In this document: positions 8,786 to 17,273 of the stretch, piece after piece | How the letters are laid out: each line of letters opens with the position of its first letter | How positions within the stretch are numbered: the first letter of the stretch is position 1 | Origin: Roseivirga echinicomitans | GTDB lineage: Bacteria > Bacteroidota > Bacteroidia > Cytophagales > Cyclobacteriaceae | Direction of reading: 5' to 3' | DNA: 64,000 nt | NCBI RefSeq assembly: GCF_001592935.1 | Contig: NZ_LRDB01000050.1 | Coordinates: forward strand, 124,001 to 188,000 | Notes under the pieces: model-generated | Seen by the model: the letters and a program-made list of their open reading frames with translations, nothing else | What the model was told of the DNA's origin: nothing | Database searches by the model: none | Position numbers and translations under genes: made by a program

Positions 8786-9817
8786 ATGAAAATTGTAACC
8801 TTTGGTGAATTATTAATGCGCCTGACTCCTCCGGGAAATTTCAGGTTTGCACAAGCAGATACTTATCGAGTGGTGTACGGTGGGGCTGAGGCCAATACTG
8901 CCATTAGTTTAAGCCAAATGGGGCATAAACTACATTACGTAACGCAGTTGCCAGATACCATGATAGGTCATACTGCCATTCGTGAGGTGACTAAATGGGG
9001 CGTAAATGTAGATGATGTCAAATTTTCTGGCGAAAAAATGGGCATCTACTTTCTCGAACGCGGTGTCTCTGTAAGAGGCGGTCAAATTATTTATGACCGC
9101 AAAAACTCTTCGTTCAGTGAGATTGATGAAAACACCTTTGACTGGGAAACCATTCTTGAAGGAGCCGACTGGTTTCACTGGACAGGCATTACGCCTGCAT
9201 TATCTGAAGGAACTGCCAAGGCATGCCTGAAGGCGATAACCGTTGCACATAAGATGGGAATTCCTATTTCTTGCGATCTTAATTATCGTGGGATGCTCTG
9301 GAAGTATGGAGCGGATCCGAAAAGCGTTATGCCAGAACTCATTTCAATGTCTACAGTAGTGCTAGCAAATGAAAAAGACGTAGCTAACTATTTGGGAATA
9401 GAACCTACAGAAGCAGATTATCAAGAGGTTGAAGGCTTTGGTAAGCGATGCCATGAATTTGTGAGTAAGGCTTTGGTAGCTGAGTTTCCGAATATTAAAA
9501 CGGTCGTCACTACGCTTCGCCAAACCATCAACGCTACCCATAATAGGTGGTCAGGTGTAGTTTATCACGAGGGCAATTTTATCACAGGTAAGGTCTATGA
9601 CCTCAATTCTATTGTAGAGCGTATTGGTGGTGGCGATTCATTTATGGGCGCATACTTACATGGTGTGCTTGAATATAAAGATCAGCAAATGGCCCTAGAT
9701 TTTGGTTTGGCAGCGTCAAGCTTAAAGCTTACCGTCCCAGGCGACTATAATATCGCATCTGAGAAAGAGATTAATCATTTTATGAACAGCAAGTCTGTAG
9801 GAAGAATAAACCGTTGA
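8786..9817 (+). CDS. kdgK: 2-keto-3-deoxygluconate kinase (PfkB family)
   Basis: Phosphorylates KDG to 2-keto-3-deoxy-6-phosphogluconate with ATP. The N-terminus MKIVTFGELLMRL followed by GGAEANTA is typical of the PfkB sugar-kinase branch that includes KdgK. The C-terminal signature ERIGGGDSFMGAYLHG contains the predicted catalytic base Asp284. The length, 343 aa, is normal. The gene is followed after a single base by the KDPG aldolase gene, so the two consecutive Entner-Doudoroff-type steps are tightly linked. Confidence 0.92.
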   Translation: MKIVTFGELLMRLTPPGNFRFAQADTYRVVYGGAEANTAISLSQMGHKLHYVTQLPDTMIGHTAIREVTKWGVNVDDVKFSGEKMGIYFLERGVSVRGGQIIYDRKNSSFSEIDENTFDWETILEGADWFHWTGITPALSEGTAKACLKAITVAHKMGIPISCDLNYRGMLWKYGADPKSVMPELISMSTVVLANEKDVANYLGIEPTEADYQEVEGFGKRCHEFVSKALVAEFPNIKTVVTTLRQTINATHNRWSGVVYHEGNFITGKVYDLNSIVERIGGGDSFMGAYLHGVLEYKDQQMALDFGLAASSLKLTVPGDYNIASEKEINHFMNSKSVGRINR

Positions 9818-9818
9818 A

Positions 9819-10487
9819 ATGGCAAATTTTACACGAATAGAAGTAACAACAAGTATGTATAAGACTGGAATTGTTCCAGTCTTTTACCACCCTGACCTTG
9901 AAGTATGCAAATCGGTACTTAAAGCCTGTTATGATGGTGGAGTTAGGGTGTTTGAATTTACGAATCGAGCGGATATGGCCCATGAAGTATTTGCTGAGAT
10001 CAATCAATATGCCTTGGCCGAACTGCCAGGGATGATGCTTGGTATAGGTTCAATCATTGATGCAGCTACCACGGCACTTTACCTTCAGATCGGAGCTAAT
10101 TTCATAGTATCGCCTATTGTAGATGCGGAAATGGCTCGTATTTGTAACAAACGAAAAGTGGCCTGGTCGCCTGGTTGTGGCAGTGTAACTGAAATATCAC
10201 TAGCGCATGAACTTGGTGCCGAAGTGGTTAAAGTTTTCCCTGGTGGATCTGTAGGAGGTCCTTCTTTTGTAAAAGGAGCTCGTGGCCCATTGCCTTGGGC
10301 CAGTATTATGCCAACAGGAGGAGTAGAACCTACGGAAGAAAGCTTATCGGCTTGGTTTAAGGCTGGAGTGCATTGCGTAGGCCTAGGCTCTCAGTTGTTT
10401 ACCAAGGATGTTGTAGAGCATGGCAATTATGCCGCACTTGAAACCAGTGTTAAAAAATCTATTCAGTTTGTAGAGAATTTTAGATGA
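9819..10487 (+). CDS. eda: KDPG/KHG aldolase
   Basis: Class I aldolase that splits KDPG into pyruvate and glyceraldehyde-3-phosphate, the last step of alginate catabolism here. Recognisable elements are EFTNRAD with Glu46, the Schiff-base Lys138 in VVKVFPGG, and the phosphate-binding MPTGGVEP segment. The length (222 aa) matches bacterial Eda proteins. It begins one base after kdgK and is the last gene of the operon. Downstream lies a long non-coding stretch with inverted repeats. Confidence 0.92.
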   Translation: MANFTRIEVTTSMYKTGIVPVFYHPDLEVCKSVLKACYDGGVRVFEFTNRADMAHEVFAEINQYALAELPGMMLGIGSIIDAATTALYLQIGANFIVSPIVDAEMARICNKRKVAWSPGCGSVTEISLAHELGAEVVKVFPGGSVGGPSFVKGARGPLPWASIMPTGGVEPTEESLSAWFKAGVHCVGLGSQLFTKDVVEHGNYAALETSVKKSIQFVENFR

Positions 10488-10550
10488 AACTTTTAAAGTA
10501 GAGTATAGAAGTATGTGTTAATTCAGCTGACTGCCTGATTGTCCATAGGA

Positions 10551-10697
10551 AACTTAAGTGAAACAAATCTGAAATCTGCAAATTCAGATTGTTAAATAAA
10601 ACTCCCAATCGACAATCGGGTAGTTCGGTTGATTTGAGCATTGTTACAGATTCATTCTTAAGCTAAATCAAAGTCTAAATCCTTTCACTTAAGCTTG
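10551..10697. repeat. Nested inverted-repeat element downstream of eda
   Basis: Two perfect 11-base arms, cttaagtgaaa (10553-10563) and tttcacttaag (10683-10693), face each other across about 120 bases. Inside are smaller hairpins: AATCTGAA/TTCAGATT at 10566-10590, and an imperfect GATTTGAGC/GCTAAATC pair. The element could fold as a multi-branched RNA, or be a decayed MITE. The 10566-10590 hairpin has no T-run, so it is at best a weak terminator. Confidence 0.5.
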
Positions 10698-11056
10698 TGT
10701 AATAGCTCAAACCTAGAATTTAAGTCATGCTGCAAGCCCCGAAGCTCCATAATTTTTCGTAATGACGGTTCGAGTAGTCATCCAGCTCCGAAGGTCCAGA
10801 GTGTTTCAGTAGCTGTTGATTTAGACAGTTGTCATTGCATAGGGATCCTGAGACAAGCTCAGGATGACCTCAATAAAAAAAAAATGCGCTCCTTCGTGCC
10901 CTTTGCGGTTTCATCGTTACTTGACACTCACATCAAAAAACATATCCCCCAAAAAAGTACAGTTCTAAATCATAAGGATAAACTGTATATTGATCGACAT
11001 CACCATTAACTTTTAGAGAAGCTACCTTCTCATTCAACCTTAAATGCGCTTTTGTC
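10698..11056. other. Non-coding spacer with REP-like hairpin
   Basis: No convincing gene is seen. An ATCCTGAG-acaag-CTCAGGAT hairpin (10845-10865) belongs to a class of dispersed intergenic repeats whose core reads like a stop-and-go of ctcaggatgac. It is followed by an A10 run at about 10877. An open frame of 104 codons crosses this area, but its translation is low-complexity repeat sequence with no homology features. The promoter of the S9 peptidase is presumably near 10980-11050, without a clear -7 TAnnTTTG box. Confidence 0.5.
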
Positions 11057-13777
11057 ATGCAAAAATTCTTCAAACCTCATTTTTACACACTCCTTTATGG
11101 TTTACTACTTTTTAGTCAAGTAGCCCTCAGTCAAGAAAAGAAAGCTTTATCGCTTGACGATTATGGTCAATGGAACAGCATCAGGAATACTTCCATTTCG
11201 CCCAACGGGCTTTGGATGACTTATTCTTATGTTCCAAATGATGGAGATTCTCGCCTTCATATCCGAAAAATAGATGGTGACACCGTACGCAGTGCCATCA
11301 ACGGAAAGCAAGTGAATTTCTCCATGGACAATCAATGGGTGGCCTATCTTACTGATGTTCCAGAAAAATCAAAGAAAGCAGGGCAGCCGAGTACTAGTAC
11401 ACTTGAGTTATTTAACCTAGCCTCAAACACGGTGTTGACAGTTGAAAACACCAGTGGTTACAGTTTCTCTGAAGCTTCTAATTATATCGCCATACAGAAA
11501 AACCCAGGTGATAGAAAAGCGGAACACAAAGGAAGTGACCTTATTCTTAAGAATTTGAAAAGTGATAAAGCTCTGAATATTGGTAACGTATCCAGCTATG
11601 CCTTCAATGAAAAAGGAACGCTCTTCGCTTATTTGGTAGACGCTGATGGAGACAACGGTAATGGCTTGTACATTATCGACTTGAGCAATAATCGCTCTTG
11701 GCCGCTACATACGGGTGCTTTTACTTACAGTCAAATGACTTGGAATGAAGAAGGAAACCAACTGGCTGTATTGTACGGCAGCACCGAAAAAGGCAATGTA
11801 GAACAGAATAACAGCCTTTATTGGGCTTCCAACCTTGCTTCAGGCATGTCAGCCCTCAATAGCGAGAATACTTACTCACCAGACTCAAGTTTCCCTAACA
11901 ACATGGTGATCAGCGAGTATGGTCGATTAGCATGGAATGAAAATAGCACACAACTCTATTTTGGAGTGAAGGAGCAAACAAAGGAATTGAAAAAAGACGA
12001 TGAGTTGAAAGCCAATGTAGATGTATGGCATTGGAAAGATGAGCGTGTGCAATCTGTGCAAATGGTGCAGTCGGGTAGAGATCGTAGGTCTACCTATACC
12101 GCTGTGTTAAACCTTGGAAATAAGAAATTCATTCAATTGGAAAATGAAGACATGCCCAATGTGAGTTACAGTGATAAAAGCCAATGGGCTGTGGGGCAGA
12201 ATAATACTAAGTATCGTAATGACGTGAACATCCCTGGCAACTATGCAGACATTTACAGCGTCAACACACGCACAGGGGAAAAGAAGTTGATAACTGAAAG
12301 GTTGTATTGGAAACTGGGAATGTCGCCCAATGGAGAATGGACGGTTTTCTCAAGAGAAGGCGAGGTATTCGCTTACAATTTCGGAACAGGAAAAACGACC
12401 AATATGACGGCCAAAGCTGGTGTGAGCTTTCAAAACGTAGATTATGATACGCCTGTGGAAAAGCCTTCTTATGGTGTCGCAGGCTGGTCTAAAGATGGTA
12501 AGTGGCTGCTGTTGAATAATAGATATGACCTCTGGGCCATTTCTTTAAACTCGAACGAAGCCAAAAACATAACACAAGGGATGGGCGATCAAGAAGAAAT
12601 TCAGTTCAGACTGGCACAGCTAGATCCTGAAGCAGACGACTATGACTTGAGCAAACCCTTGTTGCTGTCTGCTTATGGCGAATGGACAAAGAAATCGGGC
12701 TATTACACAGTAGAAATGGGTAAGAAACCCAACGTATTGCGCTATGAGGACAATATGATTGGAAGACCAACCAAGGCAAAAGATGCCAATAAGCTTATTT
12801 ACACAGAACAGACCTTTGTGGATTTCCCTGATTATTGGATAGCTGACTTGACATTTAAAAACCCGAAGAAAATCACAGATGCCAATCCACAACAAGCCAA
12901 TTACAAATGGGGGAAAAGGATTTTAGTAGACTATACTGATCAACGTGGTAACAAACTGCAAGCTACTTTGGCCTTACCTGCCGACTATGAGCCAGGCAAA
13001 AAATATCCAATGGTGATGTACTTCTATGAGAAAATGTCACAGCGCCACCACCAGTATTCTATGCCGACTTATGACGACAGACCACACATGTCTACCTACG
13101 CCAGCAACGGTTATTTGGTGTTAATGCCTGATATCGTTTTTGATGAAGGTAAGCCTGGTTCTTCTGCTTTAGACGATGTTACCAGTGCGGCCAAAGAAGT
13201 AATTAAGCTGGGATATGCTGATCCTGAACGAATTGGTTTACAAGGGCATAGCTGGGGAGGTTACGAGACTTCCTTTATAGTCACCCAAACCGATATGTTT
13301 GCAGCGGTTGTGACTGGCGCGCCACTCACTAACCTTATCAGTATGTACAATATTGCTTACAAGCAGTCGGGTAGTTTGAATGGGCCGATTTTAGAATGGT
13401 CTCAAGGTAGAATGGGCGTTAGTCCTTGGGAGAATATGCAATTGTACCAAGACCAATCTCCATTATTTCATGCACAAAACATCAAAACACCTTTCTTGCT
13501 TTTGCATGGTACTGCCGATGGTGCTGTGGACTGGAACCAAGGTTTGGAGTTTTATTCCGCGGCCAGAAGGCTGGACAAAGAAGTGATTATGTTATCCTAT
13601 CCTGATGAACCGCATCATTTGGCCAAAGAAGATAACCAGAAGGATTTTCAAATCCGTATGAAGCAATACTTCGACCATTACCTAAAAGGCGCTGAAGCTC
13701 CATTATGGATGAAAGAAGGAATTCCTAACGCAGATAAAAAGAGAGTAGGACCAGAGGTGATGGAGGGGAATAAGTAA
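11057..13777 (+). CDS. Secreted S9 family (prolyl oligopeptidase-like) peptidase
   Basis: Serine peptidase of the alpha/beta-hydrolase S9 clan, 906 aa. A signal peptide (about residues 1-25, ending ALSQ) directs it to the periplasm or beyond. Residues ~35-600 form a WD40/beta-propeller-like domain. The C-terminal catalytic domain carries GHSWGGY with nucleophile Ser732, the Asp in HGTADGAVD (Asp821) and the His in DEPHHL (His853). Substrate choice (dipeptidyl versus acylaminoacyl) cannot be read. It is transcribed alone, between two repeat-rich spacers. Confidence 0.9.
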   Translation: MQKFFKPHFYTLLYGLLLFSQVALSQEKKALSLDDYGQWNSIRNTSISPNGLWMTYSYVPNDGDSRLHIRKIDGDTVRSAINGKQVNFSMDNQWVAYLTDVPEKSKKAGQPSTSTLELFNLASNTVLTVENTSGYSFSEASNYIAIQKNPGDRKAEHKGSDLILKNLKSDKALNIGNVSSYAFNEKGTLFAYLVDADGDNGNGLYIIDLSNNRSWPLHTGAFTYSQMTWNEEGNQLAVLYGSTEKGNVEQNNSLYWASNLASGMSALNSENTYSPDSSFPNNMVISEYGRLAWNENSTQLYFGVKEQTKELKKDDELKANVDVWHWKDERVQSVQMVQSGRDRRSTYTAVLNLGNKKFIQLENEDMPNVSYSDKSQWAVGQNNTKYRNDVNIPGNYADIYSVNTRTGEKKLITERLYWKLGMSPNGEWTVFSREGEVFAYNFGTGKTTNMTAKAGVSFQNVDYDTPVEKPSYGVAGWSKDGKWLLLNNRYDLWAISLNSNEAKNITQGMGDQEEIQFRLAQLDPEADDYDLSKPLLLSAYGEWTKKSGYYTVEMGKKPNVLRYEDNMIGRPTKAKDANKLIYTEQTFVDFPDYWIADLTFKNPKKITDANPQQANYKWGKRILVDYTDQRGNKLQATLALPADYEPGKKYPMVMYFYEKMSQRHHQYSMPTYDDRPHMSTYASNGYLVLMPDIVFDEGKPGSSALDDVTSAAKEVIKLGYADPERIGLQGHSWGGYETSFIVTQTDMFAAVVTGAPLTNLISMYNIAYKQSGSLNGPILEWSQGRMGVSPWENMQLYQDQSPLFHAQNIKTPFLLLHGTADGAVDWNQGLEFYSAARRLDKEVIMLSYPDEPHHLAKEDNQKDFQIRMKQYFDHYLKGAEAPLWMKEGIPNADKKRVGPEVMEGNK

Positions 13778-13789
13778 GATATAATTAAG

Positions 13790-13920
13790 CGTCACTCTTG
13801 AGGTTGAAACTTGAAAAGCGAGACCGTGAGAGTCTGTCTAGAGAGGTAAGCGCCAAATAACTGACAGATTCTTGCGGTCGATTATTTCTCTATCGCGAAA
13901 TACTCTTCCTCAGAATGACG
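13790..13920. repeat. Palindromic MITE-like element, copy 1
   Basis: About 131 bases with imperfect inverted ends, cgtcactcttgagg against cctcagaatgacg. It also has inner inverted segments, gaccgtgagagtctgtct against ctgacagattcttgcggtc. The whole element can fold into one long stem. The same sequence recurs at 13933 and 15673 in the same orientation. Confidence 0.75.
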
Positions 13921-13932
13921 ATAAAAATATAC

Positions 13933-14053
13933 CGTCACTCTGAGGTTGAAGTTTGCAAAACGAAACCGTGAGAGTCTGTCTGTTGGAAGGGAAGTGTCAT
14001 GAACCGACACTCCGTGGAGCTAGCGGTCATTTACTTTGTGTACACACAGAGGC
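13933..14053. repeat. Palindromic MITE-like element, copy 2 (decayed right end)
   Basis: The left half (cgtcactctgaggttgaa, then aaaccgtgagagtctgtct) is nearly identical to copies 1 and 3. The inner right segment agcggtcatttactttgtg also matches copy 3. The right terminal inverted repeat is degraded, so the boundary near 14053 is approximate. It lies 12 bases after copy 1. Confidence 0.7.
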
Positions 14054-14122
14054 TAAAAAAGATAAGTGAGTACAAATAATGCATTAACTTGATATAACAG
14101 ACCAAAAATAAACCACCACCCC

Positions 14123-15052
14123 ATGAACACGATCATCAAAGGCTGCGATCATGCTTGGCCAGCATTAGATTATAACAGTTGGAAGGACACGGTGAAAACC
14201 ATTCATCAGTGGACGCAGATAGTGGGTAAAATACGGCTTAGGGCCATGCCTTGGCAAAATCACTCATGGCACGCTACGCTTTATATCACCGCCAGAGGCT
14301 TTAGTACAGGCCCAATGCCCTACAAAGATGGCATTTTCGAAATAGAGTTTGATTTCGAGAATCATCAGTTGATCATTTCTTCTACTTTTAACCAAAACGA
14401 GGTGATTGGTCTATTCCCTCGCTCCGTAGCCGACTTCTACAGAGAATTGTTTCAAAAGCTCAAAGCCTTGAAAATCGATGTAGCTATTCACGCCTCACCC
14501 AATGAATTGGCAGAAGCCATCCCTTTTGCAGAGAACACCACCAACAAGTCTTATCACAAGCAAAGTGTACAAGACTTTTGGCAAGCTGCCGTGAGTGTAC
14601 ATAATGTATTTCAAAAATTCAGAAGTGGTTTTATTGGCAAATGCAGTCCCGTGCATTTCTTTTGGGGCGCTTTCGATTTGGCTGTTACTCGCTTTTCTGG
14701 GCGTAAGGCTCCATTGCACCAAGGTGGAATGCCCAATATGCCTTTGTCGGTAATGCAAGAAGCCTATTCGCATGAAGTGAGCAGTGCTGGCTTCTGGCCC
14801 GGCAGCGATGATTCACCCATGCCTGTTTTTTATTCCTATTGTTACCCGTCTCCAGCAGCATTTGCAAACCAAAAAGTACAGCCTGCTGAAGCTTTTTGGA
14901 GTCCAGAAATGGGAGAGTACTTCCTTAAATATGACGATGTACGTCAAGCCAAAGACCCCGAAGCCATGTTGATGTCATTTTTAGAATCTACCTATATAGC
15001 ATCGGCCAATACGGGTAACTGGGATAGAGAGAACCTGGAATTGAAGAAATAG
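14123..15052 (+). CDS. DUF5996 family protein
   Basis: 309-aa cytoplasmic protein. It is recognised by the family-typical start (WPALDYNSWKDTVKTIHQWT, then QIVGKIRL and HSWHATLYITARG) and by the central HFFWGAFDLAVTRFSG with APLHQGG. There is no signal peptide or membrane segment. The molecular function of DUF5996 proteins is unknown to me. The gene is monocistronic, framed by palindromic repeats upstream. It converges on the cytochrome c gene with a shared hairpin at the two 3' ends. Confidence 0.85.
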   Translation: MNTIIKGCDHAWPALDYNSWKDTVKTIHQWTQIVGKIRLRAMPWQNHSWHATLYITARGFSTGPMPYKDGIFEIEFDFENHQLIISSTFNQNEVIGLFPRSVADFYRELFQKLKALKIDVAIHASPNELAEAIPFAENTTNKSYHKQSVQDFWQAAVSVHNVFQKFRSGFIGKCSPVHFFWGAFDLAVTRFSGRKAPLHQGGMPNMPLSVMQEAYSHEVSSAGFWPGSDDSPMPVFYSYCYPSPAAFANQKVQPAEAFWSPEMGEYFLKYDDVRQAKDPEAMLMSFLESTYIASANTGNWDRENLELKK

Positions 15053-15078
15053 CGACTCGTTAGCTATTTCTTCAATTC
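15038..15078. terminator. Bidirectional hairpin spanning two stop codons
   Basis: A perfect 16-bp inverted repeat, gaattgaagaaatagc (15038-15053) and gctatttcttcaattc (15063-15078), with a 9-base loop. The arms are the last codons of the DUF5996 gene and of the cytochrome c gene, which converge here. It is AT-rich without a long T-run, but its symmetry fits a shared terminator or 3'-end stabiliser. Confidence 0.65.
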
Positions 15079-15563
15079 TTATCTGTGCCGTGCATTTCGT
15101 CTTCATGCTCAGCAAACCAAGCAGGGGCTGGAAGCTCATTATCATAAATAAAAGCAACAATGGCCTTGATTTGCTCATCAGTCACTGGTGGTTTAGGCAT
15201 TAAGCCAAAACGACCTATTGGCCCTTTCATCAATGCAGCCTCTTCACTCGGGTTAGTGACGAATGCCCCCATGCGTTCTACAAAACCCGCACGATCTTCA
15301 GTAGCATTTAAGTATTGTTGCTTTATACCGACAAGGGGCGGAGCCAGCATTTCATCATGCGAGCCACTTTTTGGGTTGTGACAGGCATAACATACCGTTG
15401 TAAGCAAGTTAGCGGCATCGATATTCGCCATTACCTGAGTAGGTTGATCGGTTGGCTTTTCAGCTTCTTCTGTACTAACATTGCTTTTACCATTACAGCC
15501 CACGGCTGCTAACATGGCTGTAAATAATAGGCCTAAGGCTAAAAATATGTTTTTCTGTTTCAT
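15072..15563 (-). CDS. Lipoprotein monohaem cytochrome c
   Basis: Membrane-anchored electron carrier. The signal peptide ends in AAVGC (Cys23). A low-complexity acidic linker follows, then a class I cytochrome c fold: the haem-binding CYACH at 58-62 and a likely axial Met122 in FGLMPKPP. Residues 125-145 (TDEQIKAIVAFIYDN) form the usual C-terminal helix. At 163 aa it is a single-haem protein. No oxidase genes are adjacent, so its redox partner is unknown. Confidence 0.88.
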   Translation of the reverse strand: MKQKNIFLALGLLFTAMLAAVGCNGKSNVSTEEAEKPTDQPTQVMANIDAANLLTTVCYACHNPKSGSHDEMLAPPLVGIKQQYLNATEDRAGFVERMGAFVTNPSEEAALMKGPIGRFGLMPKPPVTDEQIKAIVAFIYDNELPAPAWFAEHEDEMHGTDKN

Positions 15564-15672
15564 GTCTTTTATCGTGTCATAAAGTGGGAAAGCTTCCTAC
15601 AGTAAATAGACACATCTCTAAGTTAAGAGTGAGTAACATTTGTTACCGAAGCGCAAACAAGACAAAAATATA

Positions 15673-15807
15673 CGTCACTCTGAGGTTGACGCTTGAAAAG
15701 CGAAACCGCAAGAGTCTGTCTGTTTGGAGGTAAGGTGTGATAATAATTTACAGATTCTAGCGGTCATTCACTTTGTGTACCCACAAATGAATTCCCTCAG
15801 AATGACG
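15673..15807. repeat. Palindromic MITE-like element, copy 3
   Basis: About 135 bases starting cgtcactctgaggttgacg and ending ccctcagaatgacg. Inverted inner segments are aaaccgcaagagtctgtct and cagattctagcggt. It is in the same orientation as copies 1 and 2, so copies 2 and 3 flank the DUF5996/cytochrome c pair as direct repeats. It fills most of the 291-base gap before the DUF1456 gene. Confidence 0.75.
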
Positions 15808-15854
15808 CTGAAGCTTGCTAACTAGAAGATAAAAACCCTTAAATTCGGCTCTAT

Positions 15855-16127
15855 ATGCTGACGAACAACGATATCCTCAAAAAACTAAGAGTAGCTCATA
15901 AACTCCGTGATGAAAACATCGTGGAAATTTTGAAATTGGTAGACTTTGAAATCACCAAAGGTGCCCTTGGAGACCTATTCAGGGCAGAAGACCATCCCAA
16001 ATATGTGGATGCCGGTGATCAAATCCTTAGAAAATTTTTAGATGGACTGATCATTCACCTCAGAGGGGAGCGGCCACCAAAAGTCAAAGGAGAAAGTAAA
16101 CCTACTACTCCAAATAAGAACGCATAA
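15855..16127 (+). CDS. Single-repeat DUF1456 (YehS-like) protein
   Basis: 90-aa protein containing one DUF1456 unit: MLTNNDILKKLRVAHKLRD, then VEILKLVDFEITKGALGDLFR and RKFLDGLIIHLRG. The E. coli relative YehS has two such units in about 150 aa; this gene has one, followed by a basic Pro/Thr/Asn-rich tail. Function is unknown. The neighbouring exporter operon converges on it, with 24 bases between. Confidence 0.8.
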   Translation: MLTNNDILKKLRVAHKLRDENIVEILKLVDFEITKGALGDLFRAEDHPKYVDAGDQILRKFLDGLIIHLRGERPPKVKGESKPTTPNKNA

Positions 16128-16151
16128 TTTTATTTACTAGAATTGTTTTCC

Positions 16152-17273
16152 CTAACTCGTCTTCCTATAACTCCAAACGGCCAATCCATTCATAATCACG
16201 GCAAAGGCAAGGGTTTTTAAAAGCTGAGGCATAATGTCAGTAAGGCTGGAGCCTTTGAGCATGACCATCCGCATGACCTGTACAAAATACTTGATGGGAT
16301 TAAAATCGGTAATCGTTTGCGCCCATTTAGGCATACTTTCAATAGGGGTAAAGAGGCCGCTCATCAGAATGAAAATCACAATGAAAAACCAAGAGATAAA
16401 CATGGCCTGTTGCTGTGTATCGGTAAAATTGGAAATAAACAGCCCAATGCCTAAAATGACTAGGATATAAACGGAGGTGTAGCCATACATCAGTACCAAG
16501 CTGCCCAGCATAGGCACATCAAAAATCAGTTTGGCAATAATCAGCCCAACGCTCAGCAGAGCCAAACCAATCACCCAAAACGGAAAGAGTTTGCCAATGA
16601 TAAACTGGCTCTTTTTAATGGGCGTTACATTGATTTGTTCCAACGTGCCAATCTCTTTTTCGCGCACAATGTTCATTCCCGATAAAAACAAGGTAATCAT
16701 CGTTACAAGCAGCACCAAAATACCGGGCACCATAAAAGTTTTATAGTTGAGGGTTTCATTGTACCAGAACAGGGGAATGGTATTGATGCTTTTCATCAAA
16801 TTACTGGCTTGGCCCTGCTGCATCAGTTCCGGTCTGATGTTGCGGTTAAAGCCTTGTATAATCTGGCTGATATATACATTCTCAATCCCCGCAGCCGCAC
16901 CGTCAATGGCGTTGATGGTGATGCCCAGTGGTGCGTATTTGTCCTTGGCCAGGTCGCGCTCAAAATGTTGAGGGATTTCTAAAATCACATCTACTTCTCC
17001 ACTCAGCATGGCCGAATTGGCCAAAGCAGCAGAAGGAAAGTCAGTAATGACATTGAAATAGCTGGAAGTATTGAATTTCTCAATCAAAGCCCTAGACATG
17101 GCACTATGATCGTGGTCGATATAAGAGAACTTGATGTTTTTTACATCAAAAGTAGCCGCATTCGAAAGGATGATGAGCTGAAAAAGCGGCATAATGAAAA
17201 TGATAGGAAGCATGGCTTTATTTCTAAAGATCTGCCTGAATTCCTTCTGAATGATATATCCGATCGTCTTCAT
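16152..17273 (-). CDS. ABC-2 type permease (YbhR-like)
   Basis: Inner-membrane subunit of an ABC exporter, 373 aa. One N-terminal TM segment follows the KEFRQIFRNKAML start. A ~130-residue periplasmic domain comes next, then five C-terminal TM segments, the ABC2_membrane_3 layout. The NIVREKEIGTLEQINVTP motif before the third TM is diagnostic of the family. Its ATG overlaps the stop of the upstream permease gene (TAATG), so the two are translationally coupled and presumably form a heterodimer. It is the last gene of the exporter operon. Confidence 0.9.
   Translation of the reverse strand: MKTIGYIIQKEFRQIFRNKAMLPIIFIMPLFQLIILSNAATFDVKNIKFSYIDHDHSAMSRALIEKFNTSSYFNVITDFPSAALANSAMLSGEVDVILEIPQHFERDLAKDKYAPLGITINAIDGAAAGIENVYISQIIQGFNRNIRPELMQQGQASNLMKSINTIPLFWYNETLNYKTFMVPGILVLLVTMITLFLSGMNIVREKEIGTLEQINVTPIKKSQFIIGKLFPFWVIGLALLSVGLIIAKLIFDVPMLGSLVLMYGYTSVYILVILGIGLFISNFTDTQQQAMFISWFFIVIFILMSGLFTPIESMPKWAQTITDFNPIKYFVQVMRMVMLKGSSLTDIMPQLLKTLAFAVIMNGLAVWSYRKTS

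Noticed and set aside
10860-10890. Intrinsic terminator on the minus strand at the A10 run
   Set aside because: The T-run on the minus strand comes before the hairpin, the wrong order, and no minus-strand gene ends there.
10695-11009. 104-codon open frame on the + strand
   Set aside because: It crosses a REP-like repeat and an A-run, has no domain or signal, and starts inside the inverted-repeat element.
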